64,000 bases of DNA from Candidatus Vallotiella sp. (ex Adelges kitamiensis) (GTDB taxonomy: Bacteria; Pseudomonadota; Gammaproteobacteria; Burkholderiales; Burkholderiaceae), in NCBI RefSeq assembly GCF_020342435.1, contig NZ_CP080505.1, positions 1 to 64,000 on the forward strand, given 5' to 3'. The notes under the pieces were generated by a model. The model was given only the letters and a program-made list of their open reading frames with translations, was not told the DNA's origin and searched no databases. A program made the position numbers and the translations under genes. Positions 1 to 9,347 of the stretch are shown in pieces. The stretch's first letter is position 1, and every line of letters begins with the position of its first letter.

Positions 1-149
1 GAAAAATATTAATTTTTTGTACAAAGGTGAGGTTTTTCGGGATGCTAAAACCAGGAAAAATATTAATTTTTTGTACAAAGGTGAGGTTTTTCGGGATGCT
101 AAAACCAGGAAAAATATTAATTTTTTGTACAAAGGTGAGGTTTTTCGGG
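1..149 (+). repeat. 54-bp tandem direct repeat, about 2.8 copies
   Basis: A 54-bp unit occurs at 1-54 and 55-108, and a third copy starting at 109 diverges after base 149. Each unit carries TTTTTTGTACAAAGG followed by the iteron core GTGAGGTTTTTCGGG. The copies are identical over the compared length, so the duplication is recent or actively maintained. It is the densest part of the iteron array upstream of the replication initiator gene. The window starts exactly at a repeat boundary, so more copies may lie to the left. Confidence 0.95.
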
Positions 150-500
150 GCTTATAACTTGTACTTGTAAAAGTATATATTTTCTTACGAAACAAGCTGA
201 TATCTTATATCATATAAAATTATGGCAGTCATATAGATGCTATTGGCTTGTAGCACTCTACCTTAGATGGTAATGAAGGTTTATGGGGCTTTCTTCTTAA
301 TAAGAGGATGCTATCCTAGTCAGCCCTTATTCTCTTAAGGAGAATATTAGGCAATAGTGAGATTTTTCGGGAAGTCTGCACATGAGAAATTTTTTAGTTT
401 TATTTAAATAAAAACCTTTTTAGAACAAGATAGACACTCATATTTTTATATGAGGCCTGGTTTGCTTGATAGTTAAAAGTGAGTTTTTTCGGGATAAAAA

Positions 501-530
501 TTGAGACAATATAAATATTTGTAGTATATT
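501..530 (+). promoter_or_regulatory. candidate sigma-70 promoter of the initiator gene
   Basis: TTGAGA at 501-506 and TATATT at 525-530 are separated by 18 bases. The pair lies just after iteron five and just before the partial sixth iteron at 541, about 85 bases ahead of the initiator start. Initiator binding to these flanking iterons could repress its own transcription, as in many iteron replicons. This is a sequence-pattern call only. Confidence 0.4.
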
Positions 531-612
531 ACAAATATAGGTGAGTTTCTAAATATAGACAGTTCTCACTATTGAGTGTATTATTCAATAAATTACTGTC
601 TAGATTTGATGT

Positions 613-1965
613 ATGGCAACTCGTGTTGCAAAGAAGAAAACTGATGTTGTTAGCCAAAGCTCCGCAGAGTTGCGCAAGGCCGTTGAAGCCATCGCAATTC
701 AGCCGAAGAGCGGTAAGATTACTTTGCTGACTCGCAAGCTGTTTAATGTTTTATTGGCTGTTGCACAGCAAGCAGATGAGTCGGGTGATACCTATCGAGC
801 GCTGCTTTCAGACATTGTTAAAAATTCTGCATTTGATTCTAATGATACAGCTCTAGTAAAAGAGCATTTGCGTCGGATGGTGTCAGTGCAGGTTGAATGG
901 AGCACTGGAACTTCGAGCCAAAAACCAGGACGTAAGTGGGGTATTTCAACGTTAATTGCAGACGCTGAAATTCTTGAGGATACAACTACTCGCCGCGTAT
1001 GGGTCGAGTTCTCATTTGCCCCCAAGATTAAGAAAAAGCTTCTTGATCCTGTCCAGTATGCCCGCCTAAGCTTACAGTTTCAAAGCCAATTACGCAGCAG
1101 TGCTGGGTTAGCACTTTATGAGATTTGTGTACGCTATTTAACTAATCCTAGCCATCTTACAATGCGTGAACCTTGGGAGTGGTGGCGTCCTATTTTATCT
1201 GGAACACCTGACTTAGAGGGTAGCAATGATGCTAAACATGAATATAAGTATTTTAAGCGAGATTATCTTCGTCCTGCTATTGCAGAGGTAAATGCCGTAA
1301 CCAATATTAATATTGAATTAATGGAGCATCGTGAAGGGCGGCGTATATCAGAAATTCAGTTCCGAGTTGTAGAGCGCAAGAAACCAATAACAGCGATTGA
1401 TAAACATCAAAATATGTTCGATAGCACATTGATTGATCGCATGCTCAGACTGGGTATTCCATTAAAAGACGCACAGACAATGTATAACAATAATGAAGAA
1501 AATCACATTCGTGCGGCTCTTCAAATGACAGAACAGCGCATTTGTAGTACAACGCTGCCTGTAGTACGTAGTGCTGCAGCACTATTCAAGGATGCTTTAA
1601 AAAAGGGCTACGCGCCTCTAATTAAGGAAGTTCAAACGCTTCCATATATCAAAAAAAGGGATACTTTAGAAAAAGATCCAAAGATTCGGCTCTTAGCAGA
1701 ATATGCCGCGTATCGTCGAAAACAGGCACGTAAGCTTTACGATAAGCAAGATATCCAAGATCAAAAGCTTACTTGTGAATTATTTGAGGATGAAGCCTTG
1801 GCGAGTTTAGGCACTCATCTTCGGGATGAATGGCGGAAGCGGGGTATTGTATCAAAGATTGCTGAGACGGCTTTTCTTGATTGGCTTGTGCTAAAAACAT
1901 GGGGAAAGCCAACTGATGGTGATTTACTGGCATTTACATTAAATCATGCGCGCGTTGCTGAATAA
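613..1965 (+). CDS. replication initiation protein, Rep_3/RepB type
   Basis: A 450-residue protein resembling the Rep_3-family initiators of Burkholderia plasmids and secondary replicons. These are winged-helix proteins that bind iterons and start replication. The N-terminal half has the family pattern: LTLLTRKLFNVLLA near residue 40, then SAGLALYEICVRYL around residues 163-176, and a second winged-helix segment with EYKYFKRDYLRPAIAEVN around residue 210. The lysine-rich C-terminal part (about 300-450) is less conserved. The gene sits immediately downstream of five same-strand iterons and a candidate promoter. The ATG at 613 has no obvious Shine-Dalgarno sequence, but no better in-frame start lies nearby. 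It is divergent from nothing and convergent with parB, whose stop lies 35 bases away. Family assignment is firm; iteron binding is inferred. Confidence 0.88.
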   Translation: MATRVAKKKTDVVSQSSAELRKAVEAIAIQPKSGKITLLTRKLFNVLLAVAQQADESGDTYRALLSDIVKNSAFDSNDTALVKEHLRRMVSVQVEWSTGTSSQKPGRKWGISTLIADAEILEDTTTRRVWVEFSFAPKIKKKLLDPVQYARLSLQFQSQLRSSAGLALYEICVRYLTNPSHLTMREPWEWWRPILSGTPDLEGSNDAKHEYKYFKRDYLRPAIAEVNAVTNINIELMEHREGRRISEIQFRVVERKKPITAIDKHQNMFDSTLIDRMLRLGIPLKDAQTMYNNNEENHIRAALQMTEQRICSTTLPVVRSAAALFKDALKKGYAPLIKEVQTLPYIKKRDTLEKDPKIRLLAEYAAYRRKQARKLYDKQDIQDQKLTCELFEDEALASLGTHLRDEWRKRGIVSKIAETAFLDWLVLKTWGKPTDGDLLAFTLNHARVAE

Positions 1966-2000
1966 ACGAATATGCAGTACTACATATAATATTTTTAGCG

Positions 2001-3089
2001 TTACATATCAGGTATATCACTGTCTGGACTGTTGGTATTTGAATTTTTAAAAAGTTCTTCGATTGTTGATAATAATTCGTCGCGCTTTTTCGAAGTTAGT
2101 CCTTGTAACTTTAATTCTAGTCTGTCATCTCCATATAACTTTAAATCGCCTAAAATAACTCCTTTCATTTTAATCTCTAATCGCTGCTTATAGCGCTGCC
2201 GCCGCTTTACCGGTGGCGCATTATTAGATAATGCCCTATCTTTAACAATATCAGCGACTTGTCGTGTGCTTAGATCGTTAATAATAATTCTGTTAATTAA
2301 TCTAAGTGCGGCATCTGTGCCTTTTGCTGAAGTATATCGAGCAATTTGGTATGCCATATTCGACCCAAATCGATCAGGTCTAACTAGCATTTCCTGCATA
2401 ATAGTTTCTGGGAGTTTTGCAATACTTAATGCGACGGCAACTGTTGACTCGTCGATTCCTAGAATTTCGGCAAGTTCACGTTGACTTTTAAAAAATTGTT
2501 TGTCAAGAAAACGTTGCCATATAATGGCATTATCAAAGACTGTTTGCGAGTCTCTTTGGACGTTTAAATCATAACCAAATTTATAGCTTTCAATACCAAT
2601 TGGTAAATCTATAACGATTGCCTTCACATTTTCCTTGTTAGATTCTCTAAGTGCCCGAATCCGCCGACCTCCGTCACTTAAAAAGAATGTACCAGGGTTT
2701 TTATAATCAGGAATAACATGAATAGGCTGTTGTTGACCTTGCTTAGAAAGGTTTATAGCAAGGCTCTGAATAGACGACTTTAGGTAGAAATAACGCGGAT
2801 TAAAAGAGCTTAGTTTAATCGCTTTTAATGGCAACAGAATAATCTGTTCTGCCGTATATTTAGCTTCAGTACACCATGCGGAGTAGGCCGGAGATTCACT
2901 GGAATATGGGACGGTAATTATAGATTTATTATTGTTATTATTTATATTAATTTCTTTAGATATATCGGGGCTATTTTTCTGCTGAATCCACACATCGATT
3001 ATATTAAGACGTTCTAGTGCTGTTTGTTTTTCGCTAGTTGTTGTATCAGGCCGCGCTTGGAAACCTGGGGCTAGTTGAGAGGATTTCAT
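2001..3089 (-). CDS. parB: ParB-family partition protein
   Basis: A 362-residue centromere-binding partner of ParA. The ParB N-terminal fold is visible around residues 80-160, with LSKQGQQQPIHVI and the box LSDGGRRIRALRESN, a variant of the usual ERRxRA. It is followed by a helix-turn-helix, SQRELAEILGIDESTVAVAL, around residues 208-227. The extended N-terminus is rich in Asn and Ser, and the C-terminus carries a basic segment (KRRQRYKQRLEIKMKG). It starts 21 bases after the parA stop, so the two form a parAB operon, and it would load at the parS-like palindrome upstream of parA. The ATG at 3089 lacks a strong ribosome binding site, so a later start is possible. Segregation of this replicon is the likely role. 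Confidence 0.9.
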   Translation of the reverse strand: MKSSQLAPGFQARPDTTTSEKQTALERLNIIDVWIQQKNSPDISKEININNNNNKSIITVPYSSESPAYSAWCTEAKYTAEQIILLPLKAIKLSSFNPRYFYLKSSIQSLAINLSKQGQQQPIHVIPDYKNPGTFFLSDGGRRIRALRESNKENVKAIVIDLPIGIESYKFGYDLNVQRDSQTVFDNAIIWQRFLDKQFFKSQRELAEILGIDESTVAVALSIAKLPETIMQEMLVRPDRFGSNMAYQIARYTSAKGTDAALRLINRIIINDLSTRQVADIVKDRALSNNAPPVKRRQRYKQRLEIKMKGVILGDLKLYGDDRLELKLQGLTSKKRDELLSTIEELFKNSNTNSPDSDIPDM

Positions 3090-3110
3090 ATAGCTTTTTT
3101 ATGTGAAAAA

Positions 3111-3767
3111 TTATTTCAAGAGTGCCGAGATTTCATTTGTACAGGCTCGGATTTCGGCACTTGCTAGCTTACTACTGCGGTCTGTCATTTGTAGAACAGT
3201 TTGTCCTAGTGCCATCGCTTGTTTGTAGCACTCTCGAGTAGGGATCTGAGTTTTTAGAAGTGGAAAGCCCAGTTCTTTGAGTGAGCGCTTCAATTCACGT
3301 GTGAGCATCCGTTTCTCTTCAGTCTTATTTAAAAGAAAAACACCCTTCAAAGCCTTATTCATTATCTGAGCTTGCTGAATAAGCTTTATTAAGCCGATAC
3401 TCGACCAATAATCAGCTGGAGATGATGATATTGGTACAACGGTAACATTAGCTGCTAGCAGTACAATGCCAGAGATCTTTTCTGTAATTGATGGTGGGCA
3501 ATCTACAATAATGAGATCATAATCACTGATAAATTTTTTTATTTCCCTATGAATTTCTCCTCCTGTCTCCGATAAGTTGACAATTTGAAATGGCATCCGC
3601 CCCTTTGTAGAGGCAGTACTAGACCAGTGAACTAGCGTAGTTTGTTTGTCTGCATCGACAACTAAAACTTTTCTTCCCATTTCATGGAAGGCTGCACCAA
3701 GATGCATGGTGATGGTACTTTTACCAACCCCCCCTTTTTGCTGAGTCACTGCAATTATTTTAGCCAT
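3111..3767 (-). CDS. parA: ParA-family partition ATPase
   Basis: A 218-residue deviant-Walker ATPase that moves ParB-bound DNA. KGGVGKST at residues 11-18 is the ParA/MinD type P-loop with the signature lysine, VVDADKQTT is the switch I region and DLIIVDCPPS is the Walker B region. The short length without an N-terminal helix-turn-helix is typical of type Ib or chromosomal-like ParA. ATG at 3767 is preferred over the GTG at 3770 because an AAGGTAGGG stretch precedes it. It is first in a parAB operon, with a 14-bp palindrome matching a Burkholderia parS core about 90 bases upstream. Confidence 0.93.
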   Translation of the reverse strand: MAKIIAVTQQKGGVGKSTITMHLGAAFHEMGRKVLVVDADKQTTLVHWSSTASTKGRMPFQIVNLSETGGEIHREIKKFISDYDLIIVDCPPSITEKISGIVLLAANVTVVPISSSPADYWSSIGLIKLIQQAQIMNKALKGVFLLNKTEEKRMLTRELKRSLKELGFPLLKTQIPTRECYKQAMALGQTVLQMTDRSSKLASAEIRACTNEISALLK

Positions 3768-3857
3768 CACCCTACCTTAAGTCTACTAGTACTTTATAAA
3801 AAGTGTAACTAAATTTAGTTTATAAAACTATTTTTTGTTGGTATCACTAACAAAGAC

Positions 3858-3871
3858 TTTATGCGCATAAA
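3858..3871. promoter_or_regulatory. parS-like centromere palindrome
   Basis: TTTATGCGCATAAA is a perfect 14-bp palindrome about 90 bases upstream of the parA start. From memory, the published parS of Burkholderia cenocepacia chromosome 2 is GTTTATGCGCATAAAC, and this site matches its central 14 bases while both outer bases differ (C and A). I saw no second copy in the window. A ParB loading site is the natural reading; the specificity match is recalled, not looked up. Confidence 0.7.
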
Positions 3872-3893
3872 ATAAAAAAGGGGGGTAAACGGA

Positions 3894-3932
3894 AAATTAC
3901 CCCCCTCCTTTTTTAAAGGAGGGGGGTAATTT
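3894..3932. terminator. 18-bp perfect hairpin with C6/G6 tracts
   Basis: The left arm (3894-3911) contains AATTACCCCCCTCC and pairs perfectly with the right arm (3915-3932) across a TTT loop. A further GGGGGGTAA at 3880-3888 repeats part of the right arm and could pair alternatively. It lies 23 bases beyond the parS-like site. It could be a bidirectional terminator insulating parAB or a structure that aids replication or partition. The strict symmetry in an AT-rich spacer shows it is not random. Confidence 0.5.
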
Positions 3933-4314
3933 ACTTATATTCTGTAGTTTAGTATATTGCTTTTTTTATAAAACACTTTACTTATTTTAATAAATATACT
4001 TTATATTCTATTTTTAGAATTTTTAATTCACCTAGGTGAATTTATTAGCATATAAATTCTTTGCCTAAAAGGATAATTCTTAATTTAAGATACTTAATAG
4101 TATAATTTTTTTATTAAAGTATTTTTTATAGAAATTATTTAACTTAAATATAATTATTTATATTTTTTACGTTAAAAAACTTTTTTATTGTAAGCATATT
4201 AAAGCTTCTTGTCAATATAAATATAAGGCTCTATTTAAGAGTTTACATAGAAAAACTACATTTAGATAAATATAAAAATATTATAAGAATTTAAAAATAT
4301 AAAATAGACAAAAA
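3933..4314. other. AT-rich spacer without a gene
   Basis: Very AT-rich DNA between the partition locus and the epimerase gene, with many short poly-T and poly-A runs. No reading frame, RNA gene or gene relic could be recognised in it. Confidence 0.6.
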
Positions 4315-5448
4315 TTATAATTCTATATTTGCTTGGATGAGCGAATTATACATTGTTACTATGTGATAAGGTGTTGTCGACGGCATATTGATACGCACTA
4401 TAGCACCATCTTGTGCCAGAGACTCTACCCAGCCATAGTCCCTTAAAAAACGTTTTTTAAAACGACTAAGCTGGGTTTTAAGAGATATTTTTTGACTAAA
4501 CGTATCGTTAGTGAGATGCAATGTTTGCGGTATAGTGAGGGCACGACACAATTCTGTTTGTGCCCATAATCGCTCATTTGAATCAGTTATATGACCGTCT
4601 TCGTTTAGGGCAGCACACACGCCTCCAGTCCGAGGAGAAACGCCATGACGGAGCGAAAATATATAGGCTGAATTAAGACACTTAGACAGGTCGTTACATT
4701 TAAAAATATCTAGCTCACCGGACGCGATATAAAACCATTCGAACTGATGTCCAGGTTCGATACGCAAGGGACCGCAGCCGATAGGCAGTTCCGCAATGCA
4801 GCCGGTCGGGCGATGTATAAATTTCATAATTATTTGTTCTGCGATAGACTGTAGCGCATCGGAAAACCAAGAATTATGCTGTATATCGTAGGCAGATAAA
4901 TAAGCTTCAGATAGGTGCATAATTGGGTTTTGTCGCGGGCCGATAACAACTGTTTTAAAGTCTGTAGATAGCACTGTGTTATAGAGACCAGTATGCGTTT
5001 TGAATCGCGTCTCAATTACATAAAGCGTTTCTTCAAGTAGATCTAGTGCATCTTGAGTGCCTCGACGCTGGAAATATTCAGCACAACCAAACACAACGAA
5101 CGCATGTGTATACAAATCTTTTTTTGTTTCTTGTGGCACGCCCTGTGAATCGATGCTATAATTCCATCCCCCATGTTTTATATCTAAGAACCAGGTGCGG
5201 AGTGATTCAAATAATCGGTCTGCATGATCATACCAGCCAGCTACGCTAAATACGTAGAGTTGACGTACACATGCCATAGCTCGATATCGCGTGGTTGGTA
5301 AGGCGGCCTGTCCAGGCGCTGGTATTATATCATATGGCAAGCTTAATATTTCATTGAACCCCCGGGTAGACCATAACGGCAAAATAACGCCAGTAATGTG
5401 CTGGCGTAACTCATTTATAAGCTTAGAAGTATATTTTGATTGATACAT
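4315..5448 (-). CDS. AGE-family sugar epimerase/isomerase
   Basis: A 377-residue member of the N-acylglucosamine 2-epimerase/YihS family, alpha6/alpha6-barrel enzymes that interconvert aldoses such as mannose and fructose or epimerise sugars at C2. Family motifs appear in order: RAMACVRQLYVF near residue 57, KDLYTHAFVVFG near 111, NPIMHLSEAYLSA near 177, the His-containing PGHQFEWFYIA near 235, WAQTELCRAL near 298, and TTPYHIVTMYNSL at the C-terminus. The general-base histidines and barrel arginines therefore appear retained. Length is slightly under the usual 390-420. AAGG precedes the ATG at 5448 by nine bases. The exact substrate cannot be read from sequence; a mannose isomerase or sugar recycling role is a guess. 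Confidence 0.85.
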   Translation of the reverse strand: MYQSKYTSKLINELRQHITGVILPLWSTRGFNEILSLPYDIIPAPGQAALPTTRYRAMACVRQLYVFSVAGWYDHADRLFESLRTWFLDIKHGGWNYSIDSQGVPQETKKDLYTHAFVVFGCAEYFQRRGTQDALDLLEETLYVIETRFKTHTGLYNTVLSTDFKTVVIGPRQNPIMHLSEAYLSAYDIQHNSWFSDALQSIAEQIIMKFIHRPTGCIAELPIGCGPLRIEPGHQFEWFYIASGELDIFKCNDLSKCLNSAYIFSLRHGVSPRTGGVCAALNEDGHITDSNERLWAQTELCRALTIPQTLHLTNDTFSQKISLKTQLSRFKKRFLRDYGWVESLAQDGAIVRINMPSTTPYHIVTMYNSLIQANIEL

Positions 5449-6151
5449 ATAATAAGCCTTTTCCGCGTAAGGCTCAGATGCAATTATACGAAGCTAGCGC
5501 GAGTTACTCAAATAATAACCACAGTTATTTAACAATTTCAGCACTACTGTGCGAAACGTTAGTATAGATATACTAGTTGGTATATTAGTAGGAGCATTAT
5601 CTCTATGTTCTAGATTAGCACTAAAGATAAGTACCTGGATATACTTGAGAGTTGCGGAGATTAACCGACGTTACTGTGCCAGTATTATTAATAGTATGTA
5701 TGCCTTGCATACATCAGAGCCTAAGCCACTCTATTTATTACTATAATATATATAAAATTATGCTCTTGATTAAGCTATATCGGTTGTTAGTTAAAGTTGA
5801 GGGCTGATACTAGTATTAGCTTATTACAAATGCGGTTATCGCTTTATACATGCTTAGATATTTTTAATACAATCTTTGTTTCGGAGAAGCTTTATTTATT
5901 CTAGTGCGCTATAGTGTTTTTTCGTCACTAAAAATTTACTAAAAGTAGACTCGTCGCTTAATCATTTTTTTGTAAAACGGTAGTATCTATGCGGGTTTGA
6001 TATTAATTTTAGATTATGTCATGTGTAGACTCGTTTAAAGAAAAACTTTATCTACTTCCCCCCTTTTTATTTATTAATGAATAGGTTAGATAGTATTACC
6101 TATTAAAAATTAGGTAGTTACTAACTTGAGCTTAGTCTGTGGATGCTGACT
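5449..6151. other. spacer, no gene recognised
   Basis: About 700 bases between two leftward genes. Short open frames exist but none has family motifs or a convincing ribosome binding site. The composition is mixed, suggesting decayed sequence rather than original spacer, yet I could not identify the former gene. Confidence 0.5.
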
Positions 6152-6598
6152 TTAAATAGTTTTTATCGCACACTCTGAGCATAACCCTTTTAGTTCAAGT
6201 TTACCACGAATAAGTATAAAACCAGTCGATTCAATTTTGTCCATCAGCGCGTGATGAATACCCCGCGCATCGATTTCTGAGACTACGCCACAGAATTGAC
6301 AGACAATTAGAATGCCTTGTTGGCAGTGTGTTAAATTATGGCATACTGCAAATGCGTTAATCGACTCGATTCGGTGTACTAATCTAACAGACCTCAAAAA
6401 ATCAAGTGCGCGATATACGGTCGGTGGCGCGGAGCCCGCATGAATTTTACGCATTTCATCAAGTAGCGTATATGCTTTAGTTGCGCGCCCAGATTGCAGT
6501 AGCAACGATAAGACTTTCTGGCGCAATGGCGTCAAAAGTTCACCGCGTTCCTGACAGTATACGCTCGCGAGCCGAACCGCCTGCGTAACATTATTCAT
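6152..6598 (-). CDS. zur: Fur-family zinc uptake regulator Zur
   Basis: A 148-residue winged-helix metalloregulator. LTPLRQKVLSLLLQ opens the DNA-binding domain, and PPTVYRALDFL followed by VHRIESINAFAVC (residues about 58-85) is the form found in Zur rather than Fur. The structural zinc site is present as VCQFCG and CSEC in the C-terminal half. With zinc bound, Zur represses high-affinity zinc uptake genes. No znuABC genes lie in the window. The spacer next to it is long and decayed, so its original neighbours may be lost. The start at 6598 is the first ATG and gives the usual N-terminal length. Confidence 0.88.
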   Translation of the reverse strand: MNNVTQAVRLASVYCQERGELLTPLRQKVLSLLLQSGRATKAYTLLDEMRKIHAGSAPPTVYRALDFLRSVRLVHRIESINAFAVCHNLTHCQQGILIVCQFCGVVSEIDARGIHHALMDKIESTGFILIRGKLELKGLCSECAIKTI

Positions 6599-9074
6599 GA
6601 TGAACAGACTGAGCTGCGAGAGTAGAAAAACTTCGAAATTTAGTGTTAAGCATGTTAATTATTTACATAGACGAGTGAAATCACGTGTTCACTTCTACAT
6701 TAGCAATACAGCAGCAGTAAATTGACCAACATGTTTATGTGTTAAAAATGCTACTCTCGTACTGAGAGTGCTAGATTTTTGTGCTTAAATTAGTAATAGC
6801 CAATTACAGGAGGACGAGTATAACTCAATACTACGGTATGTAAGCTATGACATATCTGAGATATTAGCAACTTAGCGCAGTATTATACGTATTAATTTGA
6901 TGTCAGTAAGTATGTATTTCATGTCGATGAAAGCTGAAACTGACAGGTAAGTGATATCTGAATATAGCTAATATGCGTTAACAACAATCGCTAGCATATT
7001 AGCTAGCGCAAACAACTATAAATCAAAACAGACTTATTCCACTGAAAACTAACTAAGTCGCACTTCTACAACTTTAATTGCAATTTTTGCCTCTGGGGTA
7101 CCGATATTATAATTCATTATTAGAGAGGGGGGGTGTGCTTAAATAGAGAACTAATTTAGTGCTATTTAGATTAATAATCTAACCATTTTGTAAAATATTT
7201 TTAGTACTAAGAAGGCAAATAATTATTTAACACCCACATACTCTAGTATTCTGATAGAATAATGCAGATATTATATTCTAGCGATGTTTAAATGTATTGG
7301 TATTATTACTTAGATGCTGTTTAGGTTCTAGCTAATAGCTTCTGCGCTGAAGAATATTCGGTGGATATTTTTTTATAAAATACTAAAAGTACAGTCTGTA
7401 GATTTTACATCAATCTATACGTTCATTTTTTATGCATTAGCAGCTATCATATTATATATAATATCTTATTATTAATAATTTAAAATATAAGTGAAGCTAA
7501 AAAATAATAGCGATCATTTTAGTCTAAAAGACAAAAGTTAGTTATTTATCAATAAATGACTACATACTGTCTTTCTCGTTAAAGTGGTACTCTGATATCA
7601 GAAGTTGGAGTATTAGCAGATAGAAATAATCAGCATTATAGAAGTACTGTGATATATTGTCCCCATCGGTATTGTAATTTTTTTTAAAAAAGTATAGATA
7701 ATATGCCTTTGTCATATTAGTTACGATTAAATCGTCAACTTTTCTTAATTACTAAGCCAAGCAATAAGACAACCTTATAGTTGTTACATGATACTGTTTT
7801 TAGTAAGTATGGGCTCTAAAATAAACGTGTTTTTACCTAGTTTAATATTTAAATATCCTTCTATTTATAGTGAAGAATGATTCTTTTTCTAGAAAAATAT
7901 TCTAGGTAAAGTTAGCAAGAAAAAGATTAGAATTAATTAGTTTTTCTATTGGGGATAGCATTTAAGAAAAGTTTAAATGTAATAAAGCGGATATCGGAAT
8001 TATATAAAGATATGTCTTTACGAGATATGGAAAGCACTTTCTTCTTCTTAAAGAAGATACTGACCCTATATTTTTAATTTTTTTAAAAAAATTAAGTATT
8101 CTAGCTTAGAAAATATTATATCCTAGTTTTTATTAAAATTTTACGTTTTTAGTAAAAAAATTATCTTATCAATTTTTTGTAAATTTAATCTACGAGCGTT
8201 GTTTTCAGGTACAGCAATTATGCTATTTAGATACCATATAAAACTTGCGCAGCTGTGGGGATACCTTCGCCCTGGAAATTGGGTTTAACATATCTACAGA
8301 AACTTACCGAGGGTATGGTATGCTATTTAGCACAGAATAATTTTAAATTTTTATAAAAAATTTAAATTAATACGTTTTAATAAGACGTATTTCTGTCTTC
8401 CTCAAAATTTAGGGGCTGCGTCTTATATAGCATTAGCTAATGACTAAAAAACGCTTTAGATTCTGAATAATAGAATCGCTGTGCGAAAATCGCATCTTAA
8501 AAAGAAAATAATTATCTGCTTTATAGATATCCTATTTCTCTTATTATAAGTACCTATCTTGAAGATACCAGGTAGAGACTAATAAATTATTTAGTGCGAT
8601 GAAATACAGCACTACTAATTTTTGGCAGAACGTTAATTGACTGACAAGTAGAATTACAGCTATACACAGCGAATACTATAATATTAGGTTTCTTTAAACG
8701 AAGGACTATTTAAATAGAGATGAAATTGATATTTCATGAAGCATCTTGATCTTAGGGATTTATGCTGTTGATGGTTTTACCTAACTTGATTGATGCTACT
8801 AATTCAGCTATTGTAATGCTTTCGCACTTATTTCCGCTCGTGATTACGAAAAGTGAATCTTCTTCCTATATTAATATAGGAGTTATCTAACTAAGGTTAA
8901 CTATACGTAAGACTGTTTTGAAGATAATCCAAAAAAGATCAGTTCGTTTATAATGCTTGCCTATATTCGAACAAGTTTACCCAAATAGTCGTAAGTGCAT
9001 CGACTAGCTAATTCCACGGTGGAGCAACATATATTCAAATATATAATGCCGCTAAATATTAAGAAAATAATTTT
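6599..9074. other. 2.5-kb decayed spacer
   Basis: A long AT-rich stretch with no intact gene. Some patches are less AT-rich (for example 8205-8300 and 8750-8860), as expected for old gene corpses, but no protein family could be recognised in either strand. It contains short inverted repeats and no tRNA. Confidence 0.6.
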
Positions 9075-9188
9075 AACCAAGAACAACAAGGCAACTTATG
9101 GGGAGTATCTAGCCGTTTTGGGTGTATGGGATTAGGTGGTATGATTTGCTTAGGACTATTTATAGAAACTAATTTCCCAGCAGATTGA
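9075..9188 (+). pseudogene. possible porin fragment
   Basis: A 37-codon open stretch reads QGNLWGVSSRFG, then DLGGM in a shifted frame, then GLFIETNFPAD. This resembles the early strands of Burkholderia OmpC-type porins, where SSRFGxRGxEDLGGGxxAxFxxE is typical. The residues between SRFG and GGM do not fit the family, consistent with frameshifts. Nothing upstream or downstream could be joined to it. It may be a remnant of a second porin gene; chance resemblance is possible. Confidence 0.3.
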
Positions 9189-9347
9189 GCCCGTTACATT
9201 TAAGTTACGCTAAGGCATTTGTGCCGCATTATATATCGAAAAATGATAACATTGATGCCGCTAATTTAGCAGTCTAAAATAACTTTACCATATTGCACTC
9301 TTTGTCGTAAGCTCTAGGGTAATTTTAACTGAAGAAGGAAAAGCGTG

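Larger units (their letters stand above)
1..550 (+). other. putative iteron-type replication origin
   Basis: The core GTGAG(G/A/T)TTTTTCGGG occurs five times, all on the same strand, at 27-41, 81-95, 135-149, 357-371 and 479-493. A partial copy, GTGAGTTT, begins at 541. The array lies directly upstream of a Rep_3/RepB-type initiator, which is the usual arrangement of iteron-controlled plasmid and secondary-chromosome origins, where the initiator binds the repeats, opens a neighbouring AT-rich segment and limits copy number. Spacing is 54 bp for the first three and 222 and 122 bp afterwards. No consensus DnaA box was seen between 1 and 612. The role is inferred from repeat structure and position. 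Confidence 0.8.

Noticed and set aside
1-149. CRISPR array as an explanation for the tandem repeats
   Set aside because: The 54-bp units are contiguous without unique spacers, and no cas gene is present; they match an iteron array instead.
5549-5746. 65-codon rightward open frame
   Set aside because: Low-complexity composition, no ribosome binding site and no similarity to a known family.
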